A DNA stretch of 64,000 bases. Origin: Pomphorhynchus laevis (lineage: Eukaryota > Acanthocephala > Palaeacanthocephala > Echinorhynchida > Pomphorhynchidae). The stretch spans positions 310,001-374,000 of the forward strand of contig WNNJ02003665.1 of NCBI GenBank assembly GCA_012934845.2, given 5' to 3'. A program made the translations under genes and the position numbers. Below are positions 47,320 through 57,530 of the stretch, piece after piece (position 1 is the first letter of the stretch; each line of letters begins with the position of its first letter). The notes beneath the pieces were generated by a model. That model was not told where the DNA came from. It searched no databases and was given only the letters and a program-made list of their open reading frames with translations.

Positions 47320-48245
47320 TTAAATGTTGTTTACTGTAAGGATAGCTTTGTTCATCATCAAGCGATGTATATTGTTTATTAACAGTTTTAAATATTGTTT
47401 ATTGTAAGGTATATCATTGTTTATATCAAGCGATGTATAGTGTTTATTGCCAGGAATAAATATTGTTTATTAAGGCTTAAAACATTGTTTATTATTAAGC
47501 TATAAATATTGTTTAATGGTAAAAAGTTGCAAGTTTTCGTCTTTGTCTTTATTATTTATTGGTAGTTTTAAATGTTGTTTATTGTAAGGTATAGCATTGT
47601 CTTTTTGTCAAGTGATAAATATTGTTTAATTGTAAAAAGTTGCAAGTTTTCATCTTTTTGCTTATTATTTATTGCTAGATTTAAATGTTGTTTACTGTAA
47701 GGATAGCTTTGTTCATCATCAAGCGATGTATATTGTTTATTAACAGTTTTAAATATTGTTTATTGTAAGGTATATCATTGTTTATATCAAGCGATGTATA
47801 GTGTTTATTGCCAGGAATAAATATTGTTTATTAAGGCTTAAAACATTGTTTATTATTAAGCTATAAATATTGTTTAATGGTAAAAAGTTGCAAGTTTTCG
47901 TCTTTGTCTTTATTATTTATTGGTAGTTTTAAATGTTGTTTATTGTAAGGTATAGCATTGTCTTTTTGTCAAGTGATAAATATTGTTTAATTGTAAAAAG
48001 TTGCAAGTTTTCATTTCTTGCTTATTATTTAATGTTTAAGAGAAGATTTGCAACTTCTTGAAATTGCAAACTTTTCATCTTTGTGTTTTTGTTTATTAAT
48101 AGTTTTAAATGTTATTTATTGTAAGGTATAGCATTGTATAAAAACAAGCGATGTATATTGTTTATTAATAGTTTTAAATATTGTTTATTGTAATATATAG
48201 CATTTTTTATTATCAGACTTTAAATATTGTTTAAAGGTAAAATGT
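47320..48245. repeat. Minisatellite with 361-bp higher-order unit
   Basis: Short units of the form 'AAATATTGTTTATTGTAAGG' and 'TAGCATTGTTTAT' alternate with 'AAAAAGTTGCAAGTTTTC'. The whole pattern repeats with a period of 361 bp (GATAGCTTTGTTCATCATCA at 47341 and 47702), followed by a more diverged third part to about 48245. Confidence 0.9.
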
Positions 48246-48414
48246 TTAAAATTTTTGATCCAGGATGAATCCCTAGAGATTAAAGTCGTGGTCTTTTTTG
48301 GATTTTACGCAGTTTGGCATTTTTATTTACTTGCAGTTTGATTTCATATCAAGAGTTTTGTTTTGAGATGTTGATGATATTGGTTTTATCATTCTGTATA
48401 TTTAGTGTAAAATG

Positions 48415-48785
48415 TAAATTGTTAATTATAACTTGTGGGTTATTACTTCTATGTCATAACTTGTGAGTTATTACTTGTATGTCATTACTTGTGCGTTATT
48501 ACTTGTATGTCATTACTTGTGGGCTATAATTACTTCTGGCTATAACATGTGGAGTATAATTCGTTGTTTGTAACTTGTTGAAATAAATCAATAAAATTTA
48601 TGTCAAATACATTAATGCTCTAAAGTTATTATAAATGTTAGTTATTGCTCAACAAGTTACAAACAACGAATTATACACCACATGTTATAGTCCATAAGTT
48701 ATTATATCCCACAAGTTATAACCCACCAATTATGACATACAAGTTAGGACCTACAAGTTATAACCCACAAGTTATACATTTAAAA
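48415..48785. repeat. Inverted arrays of a 14-18 bp repeat
   Basis: 48420-48570 holds plus-strand units like 'ATAACTTGTGGGTTATTACT'; 48648-48785 holds the same units inverted ('ACAAGTTATAACCCACAA'). The spacer is about 80 bp. Together they form a large imperfect hairpin. The open frame at 48645-48911 is a by-product of the repeat. Confidence 0.85.
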
Positions 48786-48911
48786 CCACATTTAATCTTG
48801 TTGGCAATTCATAAAATACTACAGTGCTACGATTATTCGCCAACCACGTTTGTCACCTGTTTGAAACCTGGTTGTTATCTATTAAGAATTGCGAATCAAA
48901 AACTAGGTTAA

Positions 48912-51552
48912 TGGAAAGTAATTCTAGCAAAAATGACCTTTTCGTCTTTACAAATAGGTCACAATTTTGCATTTTAATTTTGACAAAATATACGTCTATA
49001 CAAAGTATTAGTATTTGTCCGAATATATTGTACCTCTTTTACAAATTGTTAAAAAAAGTTCAATCGTCTGCCTAATGGATTGCTTCTTTAAGGCTGTAAA
49101 TTAAAATGTTTTGGTTAAAACAAATTATTAAATTTAGTATCAAATCAAATATCAGGAAGTACTCGGTACTACTAAAGCAATTATATTTTATTTTCAATTT
49201 TGTTCGTACACAATTTTAATCAATCTAGTCGACCAGATTAATTGTTAGAAAAATGTCAGTAGTAGTTAGAAAAGATGAATAGACATAAAGGAATTGCAAG
49301 CATTCCTGGTACTTTAGTAATTTCGTCAATAGAGAAAAGTCTAAGCAGACAATAAGGAATATTTACTTGTCAATGTTGATTTGCGCTAGGTATCCTTCGC
49401 TAGAGTGACTAGTTGACTTTATACTAGTGTGTATAAATTAATAGGGCTCCTGGATTCTCTTGAATTTTTGCATGACAACATTCCCTATGTCATGTCATTT
49501 TTGTTTTTAAAAGCATTCTAGTGCTTTTGGTATAAATATCTTGTGTCTATTCGAAGTATGAGTTATGGGCCAAATGTATATATTGTACCACTTTTACAGA
49601 TTACTCAAAAAGGTAACACATTATCTGGAATACTTTAAAAGTTGCCTCAAACTTAATAATTAAAATTAAAAAATCTAAATAATTTATAAAAAAATTATAA
49701 AATTTATTAAATTTAATAAAATTTATTTAGATTTTAAATGTAATTTATCGTAACATCTTGTGCAACATTTTGTTTCTTAAGTAATTGGCTAAGATATTCT
49801 CAAATTAGCTGTAAATTTGATGTATGTTCAAAATAACGCTCCTCTAAATAATTGACGTGTAGGGTGTACCGAATAATTGAGATTTTAAGATTAATATATT
49901 TTTATTTTTAAATTAATAATATTCCAAAATACGTAGACTCACGTAAGTGATTTGATTTGACAACCGGCATGATGTTAAATTATGCATAAATGTTACATAC
50001 CGTTACGATTACATTAAATAAATACGTATTTAATGTTCAAATATTTTAAAAATAGTCGTAAAAAATACAGATGCACATATAATTGTAAAACTTTCGAAAA
50101 TATTAATCCAAAGTATCATTTTTTGTGTAAAATACAAGTTCATAAAAACTTAAATCGAATTTGCTAAAACGCATATCGTTTATTAAAATGCATATCGCTG
50201 TTTTGTTTTTCCCTACCGATATGTTATCTAACGACCATTGTCGCTGTTACAATAGACTTTATTTTTAATATTTTATTTCATTTCAAATTTTTTTGCAATG
50301 GTTTAATACTTGTGTAATATATAAAATCACTTAAATATATTGAAAACATCCATTTATTCCTTCCTATATTTTATAAATTTACAGAAACTATTCCATACCT
50401 GACTAATTCACTCTAATTAATAAGGTTTGTTTTTTATGAATCAATCAAGCATTCAATTTACCTTAAATGTAACATTACCGTAACATTAAGGTATTGCATA
50501 GCTTTTTAGAGCTTTGCAATACCATAGCTTTTATAGCTTTAATACACAGCTATTAAATAGCTTCAATACCTAGCTTTTTCAAAGCTTTTAAAGCATTCTA
50601 TATATTATATATAGATATATTATATATATTATATATAGATATATTGTATATAGATATGTATTATATCCGAAACCAATCTCGTAACAGTGAAATGATCTTG
50701 TTCCGATAGCAACATTAGATGCGTCGCATGATATGGCGATCAGAATACACTGATCAAAATATACTATACATATTTTCAAGTCAATATACAGAACGGATCT
50801 GTGTCAATAGAGAGATTCGGCAAAGATTTTCCATGAAATTGCACAGATCCCGAGAAGTACCTTAACAAGAATATGTTATGAGGTTCCGGCATCATTTTTA
50901 CGCCATCAACACAATCTACCTTCGATACTCCATCTAATGACATTCGATGACTCTAGTAATTAAATGACGACATGGTCGGTTTAATTTTTATTTATCATTA
51001 TTTTTAATTTGTAAGTAATATAAAATACCTAGACTCAGTTAGCTAATTTGATTAATATTTCGTATTTTCGCAAAAAAATGAAATGCTGGAATAAGCCCAA
51101 TTTAATAAGCAAAAGAATCAAAAATCAAAACAATTTATATTAAATGACATGCAAAATAGAAATTTTCGCATAAAATCAGTAACAACGCGAAAACTACCTC
51201 TTATTTTTAGTTTTGCATGATTACTAACGTGATGGAATAATTCCACGATGTCAAACATTTAAGTAATACAGTTAACGGTAGTTTTATATCTCAGATAACC
51301 ATTATTTGACATAAATGTATTATGTAATAACCTTTTGTTACTCCGTTCGCATGTCTAATTTACTCTTTAATGACAATTGTTTCAACAAAGTTTGGTTTAG
51401 TTATAGTATAGACCAACAGACCATTATAAAATTTTACACTATCATTTAAACACTTTAAAACTTCTATAAATCATCAATAGTAGTGCTGCTAATAGCTGTC
51501 TTTGATGTCCAATTTTTGTTTTTATAAACTATTTAGTTTGTTATACTATTAG
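48912..51552. other. Intron sequence with two detached PLE tails
   Basis: PLE tail ends at 49925-49960 (TACGTAGACTCACGTAAGTG) and 51005-51050 (TACCTAGACTCAGTTAGC). A TATA microsatellite with TATATAGATA units lies at 50595-50660. No gene recognised. Confidence 0.55.
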
Positions 51553-51651
51553 ATGTGCAGACGTAATTCATCATCACTTGGACGATTCAAACTTGAAGAT
51601 CTGCTTGTAGTTCCATTTCAAAGGGTTTTAAAATATCACCTATTGTTATCG
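51553..51651 (+). CDS. vav: Vav exon 10: DH conserved helix (CR3)
   Basis: 33 codons, MCRRNSSSLGRFKLEDLLVV then PFQRVLKYHLLLS. DLLVVPFQRVLKYHLLL matches DLLMVPMQRVLKYHLLL, the most conserved DH helix, which contacts the GTPase. The acceptor is TTATACTATTAG|ATG, the donor TCG|GTTGTA. Phase 0/0. Confidence 0.95.
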
Positions 51652-51701
51652 GTTGTATAAAATTTTATTGTAAAAATTTTTCTTATTAGTAAATCATTTA
51701 G

Positions 51702-51785
51702 AATATTCATCGATACGTCGTAGAGGACAGTGTTCGGTCGCATCAGAATAAAGCAATCTTAAATAAAGCAATAGCGTCAATGAAT
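51702..51785 (+). CDS. vav: Vav exon 11: DH domain
   Basis: 28 codons, NIHRYVVEDSVRSHQNKAIL then NKAIASMN, aligning with the L-x-LALDAMRDL helix. The donor is AAT|GTAGGT. The start is less sure: the chosen acceptor (ATCATTTAG) gives phase 0 and an open frame, while the AG 12 bases earlier would give VNHLEYSS, which looks like the expected ELVKHT but runs into a stop. Confidence 0.7.
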
Positions 51786-52339
51786 GTAGGTGAAAAAAAA
51801 ACATCTTAAATTTAATTCTATCCATTTTTTTATTTACACATTTTACGTTGCCATCTCTGACTAAGGGTTTCCCCTGTCTACATCAGAGTAAAATATAAAA
51901 GTTATACTTTATTGTTCGTTATCCGTAATTTTATCGATACCGTGTAGATACGATATGGATTTAATCCATCAACGGAGATTCTTGATCGCATAATCGTCTT
52001 CACTGGCACTATCGGTGCAGTTCCGATATATAACAACTTTTAAATTACATTATACAGAAATTGGCATGCCCGTTTACCGTCTATTTCTAAAACAATAATG
52101 CCATTGGTATTTTTGACTACTGAAGACAAATAGACAAAATACGACGGATTGTGATATTTATTTCATAGCTAAATATATATAAATGTGACAATGTATATAT
52201 TGTCACATATATATCAGATGAACACTTAATGAATAATTTATTTTTAATGTCGATTTCGTTTAATATGTAGATAAATATTTATATATTTGTATAAATATAC
52301 TATAATACTATATTTTATAAGTATGTCGCAGCCACGAAA

Positions 52340-52760
52340 GAATCAACAAAACGGTACCTAATACCGTTTTGTCATCGTTTTGACTAATCAGTCTCGGATA
52401 CCTCCCACTGCTGGAAGCAGAGGAAGACCGGTAGAAGGCAATAGAACAGTCAAAGCATACTTATGCAGACGGCATGGGACAAGCCAAAGCATACTTCCAG
52501 ACAGCACGAGACAAGTCAAAGCATACTTAATCAGACGGCGCGAGGCAAGCCAAAACATACTTAATCAGACGGCACGGATCACGTAAAAACATACACTGTG
52601 CTGACATTAGCCAGTACTATTTGTGATGGTCCTTTTTGATAAAGCATGCCAAGCCAATTAGGCCTGCCTTACTTAGATTTCAAGGCATTGCCTAGCTTTA
52701 AGTATGTTTTGACTTGCTTCGTGCCGTCTGCCGGTCCTCCCTGCATCCAGCGGTGGAAGA
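52340..52760. mobile_element. Hammerhead-bearing element with minisatellite, fold-back
   Basis: Minus-strand hammerhead parts at about 52363-52438 (core reads CTGATTA, and GAAAC has become AAAAC). Then about five copies of a 32-34 bp unit ('AGACGGCACGAGACAAGTCA', with AAGCATACTT) at 52445-52595. A short inverted copy (AAGTATGTTTTGACTTGCTT, then GTGCCGTCTGCCGGTCCTCC) lies at 52700-52745. The minisatellite unit contains the element's own CAGACGGC cleavage-site region, so it seems to have grown out of the element. Confidence 0.7.
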
Positions 52761-53463
52761 TATGATGATAATATTTCTTTATAAATTTTACAACAGTGAT
52801 CTTGCAAAACTGCAATTTTAATATAAAGCTCTAAACTAATAAATATGTATTTTTCGTTGGATTTGCAAAGCAATTTATAGAAAATGCAAGAAGATAGGAT
52901 ATAATTGACCAAAATATAAATTTTAACTTTGTTTAAAAATTTTATATTTAAGGCTGGGATACAATGAATAAAGATAAAATTCATAATTTTATCGTCGATA
53001 TTATTACCATAGGCAATACATAGTTCAAATGTATATAATATCTACATCTACTTTGGATTTCCATTTTTTATCGGTCATATTTTTATAATATATTTTTTAA
53101 ATATGATCAAAATATTTGACATTTGTTTAAATTTGAAAATCGCAGCTGTGGCGACGTTACTAACATAGAAAATACTAAATATATGTTGTCTTTAAAATTC
53201 TGTCAGATATTATTCCAATTTTTTTTATTATTCAAAATACTATTTTTGTTATTTGTTTGTAATGAAAATCTGTATTTCTTTATGATCTATCGGAAGTTAG
53301 TCAAATACAAAAATTAATAAGTTCGGCAATCCATGCACTACACTATTTTAAAAAATGCAAAAATTTTGTATAATAGAAAAATTGGTTATCACTCCTTGGT
53401 GAGAGGGAAACACAATGTGCTCAAATTTGCTATCATATTCAAAAATATTTCTCTTGTATTTAG

Positions 53464-53556
53464 GACGTTAATAATTACATTAACGAAATCAAAAGAGATA
53501 GTGATAATTTAAAATTGATTGAGGATATTCAGCAACGTATCTGTGATTACAGTCAA
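53464..53556 (+). CDS. vav: Vav exon 12: end of DH domain
   Basis: 31 codons, DVNNYINEIKRDSDNLKLIE then DIQQRICDYSQ. YINEIKRDSDNL matches CVNEVKRDNETL of Vav1. The acceptor is CTTGTATTTAG, the donor CAA|GTAAGT (consensus). Phase 0/0. Confidence 0.93.
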
Positions 53557-53925
53557 GTAAGTCAATTATTTTATATTAAAATGCTTTTTGTCATAGACTG
53601 TGTTTAATTAGTATTATTTAGTTAAAATTACTTTATTGATTTAAATTATTAATTAAATTTAAGTAAAATTAATTTTAATCATAAATTTAATTAAAATTAT
53701 TAATTTAATTTTTATTACAATTTAATAAATTAAATATTTTAGTTTTATTAAAATATTTTGCTTAAGTGTGTTAAATAAATGTATGCATTATCTAACATTT
53801 ATTATAACATTACATTCTAAATTGTTTCTATAAATAACTCCAAGTCTTGTGCTCATTTTATTCTTGTAATTGCCTTAAATTAAAGATCAAATAAAACGAT
53901 CATATAAGTAGCTTTATCGTTTTAG

Positions 53926-54014
53926 AATTGTACTGATGATCTTACAGAACACGGAAGAATTTTATTAAATGGTCGTCTAAAAATCAAACTTCACAATCAG
54001 GAATTAAAAATCAG
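53926..54014 (+). CDS. vav: Vav exon 13: start of PH domain
   Basis: NCTDDLTEHGRILLNGRLKI then KLHNQELKI plus AG. HGRILLNGRLKI matches YGRPKIDGELKI, the first PH strand. In Vav proteins the PH domain follows DH directly and helps exchange. The acceptor is TCGTTTTAG, the donor CAG|GTTTGT. Phase 0 in, 2 out. Intron to exon 14 is 42 bp. Confidence 0.9.
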
Positions 54015-54056
54015 GTTTGTCTGAATATTGTCATCGCATTTTACTTTCCGATTTAG

Positions 54057-54102
54057 AAACGTATTTCTATTCGAAAAAGCTATTTTAATTTGTCGTGGAA
54101 AG
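54057..54102 (+). CDS. vav: Vav exon 14: PH domain strand
   Basis: 46 bp: completes Arg (AG|A), then NVFLFEKAILICRGK, matching YAFLLDKALLICKRR. The acceptor is TTCCGATTTAG, the donor AAG|GTAATT. Phase 2 in, 0 out. Intron to exon 15 is 54 bp. Confidence 0.92.
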
Positions 54103-54156
54103 GTAATTTAACTTAGCAGCTCATTTATATTATAAGTGTGTATTAATGTGCTAAAG

Positions 54157-54243
54157 GGGGATAAACTCGTATTTAAAGCGATAATTTGCCTAGCTCAAAT
54201 GAGATTAGAAGATAATGGAGTTTATGATACCGGTCGTGAAAAG
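54157..54243 (+). CDS. vav: Vav exon 15: PH domain
   Basis: 29 codons, GDKLVFKAIICLAQMRLEDN then GVYDTGREK, equivalent to the SYDLKDFVNLHSFQVRDD stretch. The acceptor TGCTAAAG has a weak pyrimidine tract. The donor is AAG|GTAATG. Phase 0/0; joins exon 16 as REK|LYEFTI, equivalent to KKWSHMFLLI. Confidence 0.88.
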
Positions 54244-54941
54244 GTAATGAATCAATGATAAATTTGATGTTTTAATCTTACAGAAAATTGATTGAATTTG
54301 GTAAAACTTATTTAAATGATTCAATTTAATAATCAAACAATTAAATTATAATTATAATTTTATTTTATTTTAAATATGCTACTTGATGATCATGTCTAAC
54401 CCAAAATTTATCATTTTCACAAAATGATAAAAAATACACAATTCACAAAATTAACATTTTCTGAAATGAACTTATTACAATTCTTTAAAGAGGGATGCTC
54501 GGACAGCCGAAATAAAAGACAAATGGTTGAAAAAAAAACAATTCGTGTATTTTTTCTGGAATGACTCTTCATATAAAGATTAAATTTGACCCGAATGTAA
54601 TTCTGGACAATATTTACATTTACATTTTCATCATGAAATGTAAATCAATTTAAATAATCGCTCATTTTTATGTTATTTTATAATCCATTTTACCGGCTTA
54701 ATAAATATTTTATTACTTTATATTTTTATATTTATATATTATTGCCTAGTGTTTTTATGTAATTATAATTTTCAATTGTTTGGTTTTGGCAATTTTAAAT
54801 CTACCTTTTAATTGTAACCTACCCCGTGATCTATATTGTAAATATAGTATCTTTCTTATTTGGTTCTGCAAATCATTTTGATTTCTGTAATCATATAATC
54901 ATATAAGCCCGACGCGAAAGAAAAACAAAAACAGTAATAGA

Positions 54942-55020
54942 TACCGTTTCGTCATCACAATGACTCATTAGTGCCAGATTCCTCCCACTGCTGGATGCAG
55001 AGGAGGACCGGCAGACGGAA
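54942..55020 (-). ncRNA. Type III hammerhead ribozyme fold (core mutated)
   Basis: Minus strand: cleavage triplet GTC (55016-55014), helix I CTGCCGG ... CTGGCA with an inner CCTCC/GGAGG helix and a CTGCATCCAGCAG apical hairpin, core CTAATGA (consensus CTGATGA), helix II hairpin GTCATTGTGATGAC and GAAAC. Order and spacing are standard. The G5-to-A change should abolish activity. Confidence 0.75.
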
Positions 55021-55258
55021 ATAAACGAATCATGTGTATGAGGTACTAGAACATCTCTATTGACCTCATAGAGTGCTAAACCAGCACTACGGCTTCATTA
55101 AATAGGATCATTAGCGAAAGCACTGACAAATGCCAGCGCAGGTATCTTTATATCGGCTCACTTCTTCTAATATGAATATATCTCAAATGATACCATTCCG
55201 CGTGAATTTCTGTAATCATATAAGCCCGACGCGAAAGAAAAACAAAAACAGTAATAGA

Positions 55259-55337
55259 TACCGTTTCGTCATCACAATGACTAATCAGTGCCAGATCTCC
55301 CCCACTGCAGGATGCAGAGGAGGTCTAGCAGACGGCA
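55259..55337 (-). ncRNA. Type III hammerhead ribozyme fold (core mutated)
   Basis: Same fold as 54942-55020: TTGCCGTC (helix III', cleavage site), CTGGCA, core CTGATTA (consensus CTGATGA), helix II GTCATTGTGATGAC, GAAACGGTA. The G8-to-T change in the core should abolish activity. Confidence 0.75.
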
Positions 55338-56240
55338 ATAAACGAATCATGTGTCCTGTTAAAATGACATTAAACGAATGTCATGTTAAGATGAATACAA
55401 TGGCTTATTGCAATAAGAAATGATGTAATTATAAAGTATATTTATATATTATTAATTATTATAATTATTATAATTTTTTTAGCAAAAATGTATTCTAAAA
55501 CTGCTTATATTAATAAATAATTGTACTATGCTGAACATGATTTCGTCGCGTGGATCTTGGAGCTTGTAAACAAGTAGAATCGGATTTCGCTTTTCTTTTA
55601 AGAATATATAATTAATTATAATATATAATTAATACAATATGATGCATTGCATCATCTTTTTGTTCTTATCGTTTACTAATTGATATACAATTGATTTTTA
55701 TATGGGAATATAAAATAGCACAAATTTCAGCTGGATTTGAAAAATAGAAAAATTGGTATGCCCGTGTACTCTTGAATTTATCACTAAGCTTAAAAATAAA
55801 AGATGGAACTTGATAATATAATCGATCTATAAAACTATGTTCCCTAAAATTTAAGAATTTATGATCTACACAGATCTGTCCTACTGCTATCGATTATTGA
55901 TTAAGTGAACTTACGGCATGTGAAGTTATTGTTAGAGGCAACTAAGCACGTAACTCGTATTTAAGCTGGGCAATATATTTGAAAAAATATTAATGATGAT
56001 TTCCTTACATTAATCGTTTGATGGATTTATTCGATATAGTCTATAATTATATTAATTAATTATTTTATTATTTGGTCTTATATAATATTATAGTTAGTCT
56101 ATAATTGTATAATTAGAGACTATAATTATATAATTATATATTCTTTAATTATTTGGTCTATTATTATTTATACTTTAAAGTTATATTAATTTTAAATTTA
56201 TACTGAATAATTTCTACTCTTTGTAAATATTTATCTTTAG

Positions 56241-56350
56241 TTATATGAATTTACGATTCGTGATCGAGATTTCCTCAATATTAGTCACAAAATTTTATGT
56301 ACTAGTGAATTAGAAAAATCTAAATGGATTGGAACACTAGCTAAGTCATT
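56241..56350 (+). CDS. vav: Vav exon 16: C-terminal PH helix
   Basis: LYEFTIRDRDFLNISHKILC then TSELEKSKWIGTLAKS plus TT. ELEKSKWIGTL matches the PH-domain C-terminal helix with its near-invariant Trp (RELKKKWMEQF). The acceptor is TTTATCTTTAG, the donor CATT|GTAAAT. Phase 0 in, 2 out. Intron to exon 17 is 79 bp. Confidence 0.92.
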
Positions 56351-56429
56351 GTAAATTTAAAGTATTTGATCTATAATCTTAAATGTTCCTGAACTTTAGA
56401 ATAAACCTGTCATCTGAATATTTATCAAG

Positions 56430-56510
56430 CAGTGACCATAAGCATAAATTCACATACTCAAACATTTCACATCTCGGTCAAAGATGCTCAGTGTGCAAGC
56501 GTTATTTAGC
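56430..56510 (+). CDS. vav: Vav exon 17: first half of C1 zinc finger
   Basis: After completing Phe (TT|C): SDHKHKFTYSNISHLGQRCS, then VCKRYL plus GC. This supplies the first C1 ligands: a His (HKF), then C-x2-C (CSVC). The acceptor is TTTATCAAG, the donor AGC|GTAAGA (strong). Phase 2 in, 2 out. Together with exon 18 the spacing C-x2-C-x13-C-x2-C-x4-H-x2-C is that of C1 domains. It has no ATG and is short, hence easily missed. Confidence 0.88.
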
Positions 56511-56954
56511 GTAAGAGTTTCTGAGTCAAATTGCAAACAAAACATTTGTAATTGCTGATTTAATTTAATTGTGATTGAGTAATATCCTTTTAAATTTAAT
56601 ATTATTTTTTCAGCATTTGACGTAGTAAATTCAAAGCAGATGAATTCGTACTCCGTTCAAACGTAACGGAGTATGCTCGTTACTTTTAAATCCAAATGTA
56701 AATATTTAAATATATGATGTAGAAATATCCCAAAATAATTCATGTTTTTTATTAATAAACTTTATTTTATATATTTATTCTTAAATATATGTATCCATTT
56801 TTTATATTTAGATAATTATTTGTAACTTTTGAAATGTAATATATTATTTGTTAAAAATAAATAATTATATATATTTTATTATTCATTACTAAACTTTGTT
56901 ACAGAAGGTTTTTATATTCAACAATTTTATTATTAACGCTTGTAATTTTCCATC

Positions 56955-57375
56955 AGATTGAAATGATGCATTTAAATCGTCTTGTTGGTAGTCGGTTGAA
57001 TTTCATTTTGTTGAGATGGAGAGCATGCTTTCTGTCGTAATGCGATCTGATAGCTGAAGCTATTATGTAGCCAGCTAAAATACAAGTTAGTCAAAGAGGT
57101 CCGAAAATATCTTAACAAAATTAAATTCAACCGACTACCAACAAGACGATTTCAATGACTCATTTCAATCTAATGGAGGACCACAATGTGTATCGTCAAT
57201 ATAGTGCATGCTGAGGGACGAAACAACAATGATAAAGGGACGTCCACTGATGAGTCCCGCCCTGTAGAGTTGTCTGGACAGCATGCTTTCTGTCGTAATG
57301 CGACCTGATAGCTACAGCTATTATGTAGTCAGCTAAAACACAAGTTAGTCGCAGAGGTCTGGAAATATCTCAACA
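56955..57375. mobile_element. Unclassified element with inverted arms and duplicated unit
   Basis: Inverted arms 56955-57012 (TCGTCTTGTTGGTAGTCGGT) and 57109-57172. A segment of about 95 bp is present twice, 57019-57112 and 57279-57372 (GCATGCTTTCTGTCGTAATG ... AGCTATTATGTAG), about 260 bp apart. The second copy is directly preceded by the hammerhead-like fold at 57206-57286. Non-coding. Confidence 0.7.
57206..57286 (+). ncRNA. Hammerhead-like ribozyme fold with permuted strand order
   Basis: All parts are intact. Closing helix GCATGCT (57206-57212) / AGCATGC (57280-57286). Helix II' GGGAC (57215-57219), GAAA (57220-57223), helix III ACAAC (57223-57227), 14-nt linker, helix I GTCCA (57242-57246), CTGATGA (57247-57253), helix II GTCCC (57254-57258), 10-nt linker, helix III' GTTGT (57269-57273), C17 (57274, making GTC), helix I' TGGAC (57275-57279). 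All three helices are perfect 5-bp pairings directly abutting the core. Normal hammerheads join strands I-II, II'-III, III'-I' in that cyclic order; here the order is II'-III, I-II, III'-I', so helices interleave. Activity is untested. Confidence 0.6.
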
Positions 57376-57530
57376 ACAAAAATATTATTTTAGATATTAA
57401 AAAATTATTATTGCTTAGATTTATTTGAATGCATTTACTATTTGAATTAAAATTTCAAAACTTTCATTAAAATATCTACTGATTTATTTGTTTTATTTTT
57501 TAGAGGACATTACATAAAAAGTATTATAAA

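Larger units (their letters stand above)
54885..55424 (-). mobile_element. Tandem dimer of hammerhead-bearing element (317-bp period)
   Basis: 'GCCCGACGCGAAAGAAAAAC' starts at 54907 and again at 55224. Both units continue through the hammerhead region to GACGGCAATAAACGAATCAT-like sequence. The first unit is complete (to about 55223); the second is cut after about 200 bp. Head-to-tail dimers of about 300-bp units with one hammerhead each are the hallmark of retrozyme-like and Sm-alpha-like elements. No protein is encoded; the open frame 55130-55423 is incidental. Confidence 0.8.

Noticed and set aside
54490-54560. Extra PH-domain exon between exons 15 and 16 (GCSDSRNKRQ...)
   Set aside because: Exons 15 and 16 already join in phase with a complete PH alignment, and this frame ends in a stop without a good donor.
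55130-55423. 97-codon frame in the hammerhead element dimer
   Set aside because: Runs through structured non-coding repeat sequence; the other element copies do not preserve it.
57206-57286. Ordinary type II hammerhead using GGGAC-GAAAC ... CTGATGA-GTCCC only
   Set aside because: Between GAAAC and CTGATGA there is no closed helix III or helix I; the partners for both lie downstream, which led to the permuted model.
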